Assembly (NCBI RefSeq): GCF_003853415.1
Contig: NZ_QTPP01000002.1
Location: 62,001 to 126,000, forward strand
Length of the DNA: 64,000 nt
Reading direction: 5' to 3'
Source of the DNA: Burkholderia sp. Bp9142
Lineage (GTDB): Bacteria > Pseudomonadota > Gammaproteobacteria > Burkholderiales > Burkholderiaceae
Part shown: piece by piece, positions 45,137 through 53,249 of the stretch
Layout of the letters: each line of letters opens with the position of its first letter
Position numbering within the stretch: the stretch's first letter is position 1
The notes under the pieces: generated by a model
What the model was told of the DNA's origin: nothing
Seen by the model: only the letters and a program-made list of their open reading frames with translations
The model's database searches: none
Translations under genes and position numbers: made by a program

Positions 45137-46117
45137 TTACTTCGCCGCGAGCGCGCTGGCCACGGCCTTGTCGGTCCACGCGTTATCGGCCACGTTCAGT
45201 TTCTGCGGAATCAGCTTCGCCGCGAAGAACGCATCGGCGACACCCTGCTGGACCGCGACGATCTTCTCGTCGACCGGCACGGCGCCGAACGGGACGCGCT
45301 TGATCCACGTTTCCACGAGCGGCAGCGGCAGGCCGACCTTCGGCGCGATCAGCGCGGCCGTCTCGGCCGGATGCCCGTTGACCCACAGGCCGGTCTCGCG
45401 CAATTGCTTCAGGATCGCGCCGACCACGTCGGCATGCTGCTCCGCGAAATCCCGCGTTGCCTCGTAGAAGTTGTTCGCGGGCGTGAGGCCCGTATAGTCG
45501 GACAGCGTGCGGATCTTCAGCGAATTCTGGGCGGCCGCGTAGTACGGATCCCAGACGGCCCACGCGTCGACGTTGCCGCTCTCGAACGCGGCGCGCGCGT
45601 CCGCGGGCGGCAGGTACACGGGACGGATCTCGTCGTAGCGCACGCCGGCTTTCTTCAGCGCTTCGAGCAGCAGGTAGTTCGCGCTCGAGCCCTTCTGCAG
45701 CACGACCTTCTTGCCGCGCAGGTCGGAAAGCGAGCGGATCGGCGAATCGGCCTTCACGAACACGGCCTCGTTGTGCGGCGACGGTGGCTCCGCGCCGACG
45801 TACACGAAGCGCACACCGGCCGCCTGCGCGAACACCGGTGGTGGCGCGCCCGTATAGCCGAAGTCGATGCTGTTCGCGTTCAGCGCCTCGAGCAGTTGCG
45901 GGCCGGCCGGGAATTCGAACCACTGGACGCGGTAGCCGAGCGGCTTGAGGTGTGTCTCGAGGGAGCCCTGCGTCTTGACGACCGACAGCAAGCCGGCCTT
46001 CTGGTAACCGATGCGCACGACCTTGTCGGCGCTGCCCTGCGCGAAGGCCGACGTGGCGGCGACGGCGACGAGTGCCGTCGCGGCGAGGCGGGTGATCCAG
46101 CGGGTGAAACGAATCAT
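45137..46117 (-). CDS. ABC substrate-binding protein, aliphatic sulfonate/nitrate type (SsuA/TauA-like)
   Basis: A 326-residue periplasmic protein with a signal peptide cleaved after SAFA (about residue 26). The mature part shows the SsuA pattern: RIGYQKAGLL, the FEFPAGPQLLEALNANSIDFGYTGAPPP block, GKKVVLQKGSSANYLL and VDAWAVWDPYYAAA. No ATPase or permease gene is near, so it must pair with a distant transporter or be a sensor. It lies 123 bases downstream of a MerR gene on the same strand. Sulfonates are the likeliest ligand class, but thiamine-precursor or nitrate-like compounds are possible. Confidence 0.86.
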   Translation of the reverse strand: MIRFTRWITRLAATALVAVAATSAFAQGSADKVVRIGYQKAGLLSVVKTQGSLETHLKPLGYRVQWFEFPAGPQLLEALNANSIDFGYTGAPPPVFAQAAGVRFVYVGAEPPSPHNEAVFVKADSPIRSLSDLRGKKVVLQKGSSANYLLLEALKKAGVRYDEIRPVYLPPADARAAFESGNVDAWAVWDPYYAAAQNSLKIRTLSDYTGLTPANNFYEATRDFAEQHADVVGAILKQLRETGLWVNGHPAETAALIAPKVGLPLPLVETWIKRVPFGAVPVDEKIVAVQQGVADAFFAAKLIPQKLNVADNAWTDKAVASALAAK

Positions 46118-46240
46118 CGAACGGACTCCATGCGAAACGTCTTCGGGGAGCGGCGCGTGCCGCTCGGTTGGAAGAATCGTCGCACGGGCGATCGAGCCCG
46201 CAAACGAAGCATTGCCGATATGAATATGACGGCGGCGGCC

Positions 46241-47098
46241 CTATGCTTTGTCGCCGTTGCCTTGCGTGTCGGACGTATCGGACGTATCGGACGTGCCGGC
46301 CTGTCGCGCGGCTTCGTCGCTGAGTTTCTTGTCGAGGATCGTCGCGACGCGGCCGCCGAGATACGCGCTTGCCGCGTTCTCGAGCGCGCGGTTCGTCTCG
46401 CCTTCGACGAACACGGCCGCGAGCGGGCGCAGGCGCCAGATCGCATCGACGAGCGCGGGCACGTCGGTGACCGGCGGCAGCGTGCCTTCGTCATAGCGGT
46501 CGAGGCGCTTGACGACGAGATCGACGAGCAGCCGCGCGATCGCGTCGAAATGCGGTCGCGCGAGGCTGATCACGTCGAGCAGTTCGCGCGGCGGGATGCC
46601 TTCCTTCGTCATCGCGGCCGCCGCCTCGAGCAGCGCGGGGCTTTTCGCGACGAACGACAGGCCGCGCCGTTCCAGCAGGCCGAGCTCGGTCACGCGCGAC
46701 AGTTGCGACGCCGTCTGCGGGCCGAACATCTGCGCGAGCGCGGCGAGCGAATAGGTTTTCGGCAGTTCGTGCGACCAGCGGCCGCCGATCGCGTTTTCGA
46801 GGCCGAGGATCGAGCGCAGGTCGTGGCCTTCGTCGATTGCCTTGATCAGGTCCTGGATGTTCGACAGCGTGTAGCCGCGCGCGAGCAGGTGGTTGATCAG
46901 CTTCAGGCGAGCAACGTGCGTGTCGTCGTAGATGCCGACGCGCCCGCGCTTCTCGGGCGGGGCGAGCAGCCCGCGATCCTGGTACGCGCGAACGTTGCGC
47001 ACGGTCGTGTCCGACACGCGCGCGAGTTCGTCGACCGTGTACTCGTTGCGGGCGTCCGCTGCGGCCTCGTCAGGCGTGGTGGGAGTCTGTTTTGACAT
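46241..47098 (-). CDS. MerR-family transcriptional regulator
   Basis: A 285-residue regulator. The winged HTH (EYTVDELARVSDTTVRNVRAYQDRGLLAPPEKRGRVGIYDD) and first coiled region are MerR-like. The long C-terminal domain (about 190 residues) is not a metal-binding type. The end has a TSD repeat (TSDTSDTSDTQGNGDKA) encoded by three 9-bp units. It probably responds to an organic ligand and activates nearby genes; the SsuA-like gene downstream is one candidate. Confidence 0.85.
   Translation of the reverse strand: MSKQTPTTPDEAAADARNEYTVDELARVSDTTVRNVRAYQDRGLLAPPEKRGRVGIYDDTHVARLKLINHLLARGYTLSNIQDLIKAIDEGHDLRSILGLENAIGGRWSHELPKTYSLAALAQMFGPQTASQLSRVTELGLLERRGLSFVAKSPALLEAAAAMTKEGIPPRELLDVISLARPHFDAIARLLVDLVVKRLDRYDEGTLPPVTDVPALVDAIWRLRPLAAVFVEGETNRALENAASAYLGGRVATILDKKLSDEAARQAGTSDTSDTSDTQGNGDKA
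46269..46295. repeat. Three 9-bp tandem units inside the MerR gene
   Basis: TCGGACGTA, TCGGACGTA, TCGGACGTG; each unit adds three residues (TSD) to the C-terminus, so copy-number change would keep the frame. Confidence 0.7.
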
Positions 47099-47107
47099 GC
47101 GGCCATT

Positions 47108-47668
47108 CTAGCGCGACGCGACAGGCTCGGGCGAGGCGGGGAGCGCGCGTGCGCCGTCGCCGAGCGCGCGCTGCATCAGCGCCGTATCGATCCAGCGGCC
47201 GTGCTTGAAACCGACCGCCTTCAGCACGCCCGCGGGCTCGAAACCGAATGCGCGGTGCAGCGACGTCGAGCCGCCGGTGCCGCCGTCGGCGATCACTGCG
47301 ATCATCTGCCGCCACGGGCCGGCCTCGCATCGCGCGATCAGCGCCGCGAGCAGCGCGCGGCCGATGCCGCGGCCGCGCTGCGCGTCGTCGATGTAGATCG
47401 AGTCCTCGATCGTGTAGCGGTACGCGCTGCGCGTGCGATACGGCGTCGCATACGCGTAGCCGGCGAGGCGGCCGTCGCATTGCGCGACGAGATAGGGCAG
47501 CCCGTGACGCAGCACGGCGTCGCGGCGCGCACGCAGTTCGTCGACGTCGGGCGGCGTCTCCTCGAACGACGCGACGCTGTGGCGCACATGGTGCGCGTAG
47601 ATTGCGTGAATGGCGGCGAGATCGGCATCGGTCGCATCGCGGACGACGCAAGCGGGAGCGGCGGGCAT
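47108..47668 (-). CDS. GNAT acetyltransferase, phosphinothricin-acetyltransferase-like
   Basis: A 186-residue enzyme. VRDATDADLAAIHAIYAHHV, SFEETPPD, the acetyl-CoA loop QRGRGIGRALLAALI and LHRAFGFEPAGVLKAVGFKHGRW match the PAT/bar-like and methionine-sulfoximine acetyltransferase group. It probably acetylates an amino-acid analogue or amine. ATG at 47668 follows a GGCGGA region; the longer frame crosses the LysR gene. The stop is only nine bases before the MerR start codon, in the same direction. Confidence 0.87.
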   Translation of the reverse strand: MPAAPACVVRDATDADLAAIHAIYAHHVRHSVASFEETPPDVDELRARRDAVLRHGLPYLVAQCDGRLAGYAYATPYRTRSAYRYTIEDSIYIDDAQRGRGIGRALLAALIARCEAGPWRQMIAVIADGGTGGSTSLHRAFGFEPAGVLKAVGFKHGRWIDTALMQRALGDGARALPASPEPVASR

Positions 47669-47769
47669 GGTGGCGGAGCGGGCGGATGAAATCGCTACTA
47701 TGCCGGCGGTGGGGCGCCGCCGTAAAGGCGTTGGTCGCGGCGCGCGCCTGCAGAGCCGGGCGTACGGGC

Positions 47770-48678
47770 CTACAGGTGGCCGTCCGCGTCGCGAACTGCG
47801 TCGGCGATCGCGTCCGCGACGCGCTGTACGCGCGGCGAGCGCCGCACGTCCGGGTGGACGACAAGCCAGATCTCGCGCTCGACATCGCAACGGGGCACGG
47901 ACGTCAGTTCGACGAGCGCGGCGGCGGCCGGCAGCGACGGATCGGCCGCGGTCGGTGTGCTTGCGTCCGTCGCCGGTGCGTCGACGAGAAAGCGCGGCAG
48001 CAACGCGACCCCCGCGCCGGCCACGCACGCACGATGCAGCGCGGCCAGATCGTTGGCGACGAACGCGAAGCGGCGCCCGGCCGCGAAGCGTTCGAGCCAC
48101 TGCTGTTGCGGCATTTGCGCGAGTGCGTCGTCGTAGCCGAGGAATGCCCAGGTGTCGGGCGGCGCGCCGGCCCAGTCGGGCGACGCGCACAGCGCGAAGC
48201 GCATCGTGCCGAGCCGGCGCGCGGCCAGACCCGGCTCGCTCGGCCGCGACAGGCGCACCGCGAGGTCGGCTTCACGTGCGTACAGGTTGGCCGCGTGCAT
48301 CTCGCCCATCAGGTCGATCCGCAGTGCCGGCCATGCGCGCTGCGCGCGGGCGAGCCGCGGCGCGAGGAAGTGGCTTGCAAACACCGGCGACGCCGACACG
48401 CGCACGACGCCGTCGAGCGCCGCCGCCCCCTGCGCGGCGCGCGCGAACGCATGCACGTCGGCTTCGACGCGGGCCGCGTGCTCCGCGAGATGCAGCCCTT
48501 CGTCGGTCGGCGGCCAGCCGCGCGGCAGCCGGTCGAACAGCCGGATGCCGAGCGCGGATTCCAGCGCGTCGATGCGCCGGGCGACCGTCGAATGCTGCAC
48601 CTGAAGCGCCCGCGCGGCGGCCGACAGGCTGCCGCCGCGCATTACCGCGAGGAAATAGCGGAGGTCGTCCCAGCTCAT
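47770..48678 (-). CDS. LysR-family transcriptional regulator
   Basis: A 302-residue regulator with an N-terminal winged HTH (WDDLRYFLAVMRGGSLSAAARALQVQHSTVARRIDALE) and a LysR substrate-binding domain. The HTH belongs to the subgroup that often controls an adjacent oxidoreductase. The ATG at 48678 is preferred; a GTG at 48735 would give an unusual extension. It diverges from a quinone-oxidoreductase gene with a palindrome between them. Confidence 0.92.
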   Translation of the reverse strand: MSWDDLRYFLAVMRGGSLSAAARALQVQHSTVARRIDALESALGIRLFDRLPRGWPPTDEGLHLAEHAARVEADVHAFARAAQGAAALDGVVRVSASPVFASHFLAPRLARAQRAWPALRIDLMGEMHAANLYAREADLAVRLSRPSEPGLAARRLGTMRFALCASPDWAGAPPDTWAFLGYDDALAQMPQQQWLERFAAGRRFAFVANDLAALHRACVAGAGVALLPRFLVDAPATDASTPTAADPSLPAAAALVELTSVPRCDVEREIWLVVHPDVRRSPRVQRVADAIADAVRDADGHL

Positions 48679-48758
48679 CGGCAGCGCGGATGCTGGCGTC
48701 GGATCGGTCGAATTTTGCACAGTAGATGGGCGCACAACAGGAATTCCGATCGATTATG

Positions 48759-48776
48759 CACGATGAGATGATCGTG
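48759..48776. promoter_or_regulatory. Inverted repeat between lysR and the oxidoreductase gene
   Basis: CACGAT-GAGATG-ATCGTG, perfect 6-bp arms, 28 bases before the oxidoreductase ATG. It may be the LysR binding site, though it lacks a clear T-N11-A core. Confidence 0.45.
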
Positions 48777-48803
48777 TCACTTCATTCGATTGTGAGGAAC
48801 GTC

Positions 48804-49802
48804 ATGCCCCACGTTGTTACCGCCACCCGGATCGGCATCGACCGCTACGGCGACGCCGGCGTGCTGCGCCGCGTCGATGCACCCGTCGTGCCGCCCGGCG
48901 CCGGCGAGGTGCGGATTCGCCAGACCGCCATCGGTGTGAACTTCGTCGACATCTATTTCAGGACCGGCGCGCATCCGTTGCCGGCGCTGCCGGACGCGCT
49001 CGGCGTCGAGGCGGCCGGCGTGGTCGACGCGGTCGGCCCTGGCGTGACGGCGCTCGTCCCGGGCCAGCGCGTCGCCTATGCGGGACTGCCGACCGGCAGC
49101 TACGCGAGCCTGCGCACGCTGCCCGCCGAGCGGGTGGTGGCCGTGCCCGACGGCGTGAGCGACGACGCGGCCGCGGCCGGGCTGCTGAAAGGGATCACCG
49201 TCTACATGCTGCTGCACCGCGTGCGGCAGGTCGGCGCCGGCGACGCCGTGCTCGTGCACGCGGCGGCCGGCGGCGTCGGGTTGCTGGCGACGCAGTGGGC
49301 GCGCACGCTCGGCGCGCGGGTGATCGGCACGGTCGGCTCGGCCGCGAAGGCGGCGCTGGTGCGCGCGCACGGCGCGGAAGCGGTGGTCGATTATCGCGAG
49401 GCGGATTTCGTCGAAGCGGCCCGCGCGTTCGGCGGCGGCGCGGGCGTCGACTATGCGATCGACGGGATCGGCGGCGACGTGCTGACGCGTACGCTCGGCG
49501 CGGTCCGGCCGTTCGGGATGGTCGCGAGCATCGGGCAGGTTGCCGCGATCGGCGCGCGGCAGACGATCGATCTCGACGAACTGGGCCCGGCCCGCTCGAT
49601 CGCGCTGGCGCGGCCGAGCGTGCTCGGCTTCATGGCGCGCGACGTGGCAGGGTATCGGGAAGCGGCGCGCGCGACGCTCGAACGGCTCGCCGGCGGGATG
49701 CATGTGGAGATCGGCGCGCGGCTGCCGCTCGGGCAGGCGGCCGACGCGCACCGGTTGCTGGAGTCGCGGCAGACGACGGGCGCGGTGGTGCTGGTGCCGT
49801 GA
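48804..49802 (+). CDS. NADPH:quinone oxidoreductase (zinc-free MDR family)
   Basis: A 332-residue enzyme of the quinone-oxidoreductase (QOR) type. GVNFVDIYFRTG and LGVEAAGVV are the diagnostic N-terminal blocks; the cofactor loop VLVHAAAGGVGLLATQWA replaces the zinc site. It reduces quinones, perhaps under control of the divergent LysR. GAGGAACGTC precedes the ATG at 48804; the longer frame is not supported. A GC-rich inverted repeat at 49857-49894 may terminate this gene and the convergent exporter. Confidence 0.93.
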   Translation: MPHVVTATRIGIDRYGDAGVLRRVDAPVVPPGAGEVRIRQTAIGVNFVDIYFRTGAHPLPALPDALGVEAAGVVDAVGPGVTALVPGQRVAYAGLPTGSYASLRTLPAERVVAVPDGVSDDAAAAGLLKGITVYMLLHRVRQVGAGDAVLVHAAAGGVGLLATQWARTLGARVIGTVGSAAKAALVRAHGAEAVVDYREADFVEAARAFGGGAGVDYAIDGIGGDVLTRTLGAVRPFGMVASIGQVAAIGARQTIDLDELGPARSIALARPSVLGFMARDVAGYREAARATLERLAGGMHVEIGARLPLGQAADAHRLLESRQTTGAVVLVP

Positions 49803-49895
49803 CGGCGGCCGGCGCGGCGACTGCGGATCGCGAGATCGGTCGCCGCGCGGCTTCGCTCGCGGGCAGGCGCCGCCGCGCTGCCGCCCGCCCGCGAA

Positions 49896-51410
49896 TCAGC
49901 GCTGCGTGCGCAGCGGCGCACGCTCGACGAACCATGCGAGCACGAACGCGATCGCGATCACGCCCGCCGCCGCCAGATACACCACATGCAGCGCCCCGGC
50001 GAATGCATGCAGGTACGTATCGCGCACCGCATCCGGCAACTGGTGCACGGCCGCCGGGCCGAGCGCGGGCGGCAGCTCCGTGCCGGCCGGCAGCGCCTGC
50101 GTGATGCGCGACTGCAGCCCGTGCGAGAACAGTGCGCCGAACGCGGCGACGCCGAGCGAGCCGCCGATCGAACGGAACAGTGTCGCGCCCGACGTCGCGA
50201 CACCCATGTGGCGGAATTCGACCGTGTTCTGCACGGCAAGCGTCAGCACCGGCATCACCATGCCGAGCCCGATCCCGAGCAGCGCCATGTACGCGTACAT
50301 CGTGTGCAGCGGCGTGTCGAGCGACAGCGTCGACAGCAGCGCCATCGCGATGCCGCCGATCAGCGTCCCCGCGATCGGAAACGGGCGATACGTGCCGAGC
50401 CGCGAGATCAGCCGGCCGCTCGCGACCGACATCGCGAGCATCCCGCCCATCATCGGCAGCAATTGCATCCCGGCCTGCGACGGCGTCGAGCCCTTCACGA
50501 CTTGCAGATAGAGCGGAATGAACGTGACCGAACCGAACAGCGCGATGCCGACGACGAAGCCGATCAGGCTCATCAGCACGAAGGTACGCTGGCGGAACAG
50601 TTCGAGCGGCATGATCGGCTCGGCCGCGAGCCGCTCCTCGTAGACGAAGCCGCCGACCGCGACCACGCCGAGCACGAGCGTCATCCACAGCTGCGGCGAT
50701 GACCACGGCAGCAGCGAACCGCCTTCGCTCGTGAACAGGATCACGCAGGTGAGGGCCGTCGCGAGGAACGCGGCGCCCATGTAGTCGATCCGGTGCTTCA
50801 CGTGCGCGGCGTGCGGCCGGAACGCGATGCCGATCACCGCGAGCGCGAGCAAGCCGAGCGGCAGGTTGATCGTAAAGATCCAGCGCCACGACAGATGCTC
50901 GACCAGGAAGCCGCCGAGCAGCGGCCCGACGATCGTCGCGAGGCCGTACACGCCGCCGAACATTCCCTGATAGCGTGCCCGGCGGTCGGGCGGCACGAGG
51001 TCGCCGATCGCGGCCATCGTCACGACCATCAGCCCGCCGCCGCCGAGCCCCTGCAGCGCGCGCAGCACGATCAGCTGCGTCATGTCCTGCGCGACGCCGC
51101 ACAGCGCGGAGCCGGCGAGAAACAGCACGATCGCGGCCTGCAGCACGATCTTGCGGCCGTACAGGTCGCCGAGCTTGCCGTACAGCGGCAGCACGACCGT
51201 CGACGACAGCAGGTACGCGGTGACGACCCACGACAGCTGGTCGAGGCCGCCGAGCTCGCCGACGATGGTCGGCAGCGCGGTCGACACGATCGTCTGGTCG
51301 AGCGCGGACAGCAGCATGACGAGCAGCAGCGCGGCGACGATCAGCCCGGTCGGCGCGTCGCGGCGGGCCGCGTCGGCGGCCGGCGGAGCAGAGAGGGTAT
51401 CGGTTCTCAT
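49896..51410 (-). CDS. MFS multidrug exporter, DHA2 family (14 TM)
   Basis: A 504-residue exporter of the EmrB/QacA type with about 14 spans. Motif D1 (LDQTIVSTALPTIVGELGG), motif A (GKLGDLYGRKIV) and motif C (GGVYGLATIVGPLLGGFLVEHLSWRWIF) are all clear. It uses proton motive force to expel drugs or metabolites. The ATG at 51410 is chosen because the promoter at 51443-51471 leaves too short a leader for the ATG at 51425. No EmrA-type adaptor gene is adjacent. Confidence 0.9.
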   Translation of the reverse strand: MRTDTLSAPPAADAARRDAPTGLIVAALLLVMLLSALDQTIVSTALPTIVGELGGLDQLSWVVTAYLLSSTVVLPLYGKLGDLYGRKIVLQAAIVLFLAGSALCGVAQDMTQLIVLRALQGLGGGGLMVVTMAAIGDLVPPDRRARYQGMFGGVYGLATIVGPLLGGFLVEHLSWRWIFTINLPLGLLALAVIGIAFRPHAAHVKHRIDYMGAAFLATALTCVILFTSEGGSLLPWSSPQLWMTLVLGVVAVGGFVYEERLAAEPIMPLELFRQRTFVLMSLIGFVVGIALFGSVTFIPLYLQVVKGSTPSQAGMQLLPMMGGMLAMSVASGRLISRLGTYRPFPIAGTLIGGIAMALLSTLSLDTPLHTMYAYMALLGIGLGMVMPVLTLAVQNTVEFRHMGVATSGATLFRSIGGSLGVAAFGALFSHGLQSRITQALPAGTELPPALGPAAVHQLPDAVRDTYLHAFAGALHVVYLAAAGVIAIAFVLAWFVERAPLRTQR

Positions 51411-51442
51411 TGAGATATCTGCCATGGCAGGGAATTGACCGG

Positions 51443-51472
51443 AATATAGAGGCAATTGATTGACCAGTCAAT
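51443..51472 (-). promoter_or_regulatory. Promoter with overlapping operator of the DHA2 exporter
   Basis: Read leftward: TTGACT (51471-51466), 17-base spacer, TATATT (51448-51443). The -35 is embedded in the palindrome ATTGAC-CA-GTCAAT (51459-51472), the kind of site bound by TetR-type repressors. No regulator is adjacent. Confidence 0.65.
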
Positions 51473-51638
51473 TTCTGCCGGGCCTCGATTTGTTGCATCG
51501 GTAACGGGAGATTGCCGGCGCGGAAATTGATCGCGATCAGTCCGCAAGAGGGCCGGACTCAAGTTTTTTGCAGGCAAACCGTAATCCAGAATGCCGCGGA
51601 CCGATTGCCGCGGCACTTTTCATCGCTCACGTGCCGTC

Positions 51639-53198
51639 ATGAACCTGAACGCCCTGTTTTCCCGTTTCTCGATCCGTACGCGGATTTTTTCCACGCTCGG
51701 CCTCGTCGCCGTGCTGCTCGTCGTGTCGGGCCTGATCGGCCTCACCGGCATGCAGAGCTCGAATCGTGCGCTCGACGAGGCCTATACGCGCCAGCTGGCC
51801 GCGAAGAACGCGCTGTCCGCCGCCAGCCTGAACCTGACGATCGTGCGCACGACGCTCGACCGCGCGCTGCTGCATCCGGAGGCGCAGGAAGTGCCGGATC
51901 TCGTCAAGAAGGCCGAGAGCTATCTCGCGAAGGCCGACGCCGCGTGGCGCATCTACGCGGCCATGCCGCACGACGGCGACGAAGGTCCGCTCGCGACCCG
52001 GCTCGACGCCGCGCGCCAGGCGCTGATCGGGCAGGGATTGAAGCCGCTGGTCGACGCGATCCGCGACGGACGTCGCGACGACGCCGACCGGCTGCTGATG
52101 ACCGTCGCGCCGCCGCTGTCGGTTGCGCTCACGCAGGCGACCGATGCGCTCGACGCGTATCAGGCCGCACGCGGCAAGGACGTCTACGACACCGCCCAGA
52201 CCTATTACGGCTGGATGCGCGCGGGCGCGATCGCCGGCATTGCGTTCGGCCTGGCCGCGTGCCTCGGCTGTGCCGTCGGCCTGCATTTCGCGATCACGCA
52301 ACCGGTCAACCGGCTGCTGTCGCATTTCCGTCGCCTGTCGGACGGCGACCTGACGTCGGAGGTGCGCTGGTCGTCGCGCGACGAGATGGCCGAGCTGGTC
52401 GAGGGCGTGACGGGCATGCAGCGCAGCCTCGCCGATACGGTGCGCCAGGTCAGCCAGGGCTCCGAAGCGATCTCGACCGCGACGCACCAGATCGCGGCCG
52501 GCAACACCGACCTGTCGCAGCGCACCGAGGAGCAGGCATCCGCGCTGCAGGAGACCGCCGCGAGCATGGAACAGTTGACCGCGACCGTGAAGCAGAACGC
52601 CGACCACGCGCTCGAGGCCCAGGCGTGCGCGGACAATGCAAGCGAGATCGCGACGCGCGGCGCGACGGTCGTCGGCGAAGTGATCGGCACGATGAACGAG
52701 ATCGACCAGAGTTCGCAGAAGGTGGCCGACATCATCGGCACGATCGAGGGCATCGCGTTCCAGACCAACATCCTCGCGCTGAATGCGGCGGTCGAAGCCG
52801 CGCGCGCGGGCGAGCAGGGCCGCGGTTTCGCGGTGGTCGCGGGCGAAGTGCGCACGCTCGCGCAGCGCTCGGCGTCGGCCGCGAAGGAAATCCGCACGCT
52901 GATCGGCGAGTCCGTCGAGCGTGTCGCGACGGGTTCGCGACTGGTCGGCACGGCCGGCGCGACGATGCAGGACATCCAGCAGGCGATCGGCCGCGTGACG
53001 GGCATCATGACCGAAATCGCGGCCGCGTCGAACGAGCAGCGCGACGGGATCGAGCAGGTGAACCGCGCGGTGTCGCAGATGGATCAGGTGTCGCAGCAGA
53101 ACGCGGCGCTGGTCGAGCAGGCGGCGGCCGCGGCTGCATCGCTCGAGGAGCAGGCCGACGGGCTGCGGCGCGCGGTGGGGGCGTTTCGCGTCGCGTGA
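51639..53198 (+). CDS. Methyl-accepting chemotaxis protein (Tar-like)
   Basis: A 519-residue receptor. TM1 (about 10-32), a periplasmic four-helix ligand domain (LNLTIVRTTLDRALLHPE), TM2 (about 190-213), HAMP, then the methyl-accepting domain with the invariant hairpin tip EAARAGEQGRGFAVVAGEVRTLAQRS. The C-terminus (FRVA) lacks a CheR-docking pentapeptide. It senses a small periplasmic solute and signals to CheA. The ligand is unknown. Confidence 0.93.
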   Translation: MNLNALFSRFSIRTRIFSTLGLVAVLLVVSGLIGLTGMQSSNRALDEAYTRQLAAKNALSAASLNLTIVRTTLDRALLHPEAQEVPDLVKKAESYLAKADAAWRIYAAMPHDGDEGPLATRLDAARQALIGQGLKPLVDAIRDGRRDDADRLLMTVAPPLSVALTQATDALDAYQAARGKDVYDTAQTYYGWMRAGAIAGIAFGLAACLGCAVGLHFAITQPVNRLLSHFRRLSDGDLTSEVRWSSRDEMAELVEGVTGMQRSLADTVRQVSQGSEAISTATHQIAAGNTDLSQRTEEQASALQETAASMEQLTATVKQNADHALEAQACADNASEIATRGATVVGEVIGTMNEIDQSSQKVADIIGTIEGIAFQTNILALNAAVEAARAGEQGRGFAVVAGEVRTLAQRSASAAKEIRTLIGESVERVATGSRLVGTAGATMQDIQQAIGRVTGIMTEIAAASNEQRDGIEQVNRAVSQMDQVSQQNAALVEQAAAAAASLEEQADGLRRAVGAFRVA

Positions 53199-53249
53199 CG
53201 CGGGGAGCCGCGGGCGGGGCGCTCGGTCCGACGCGCGCCCGCCACCGTG

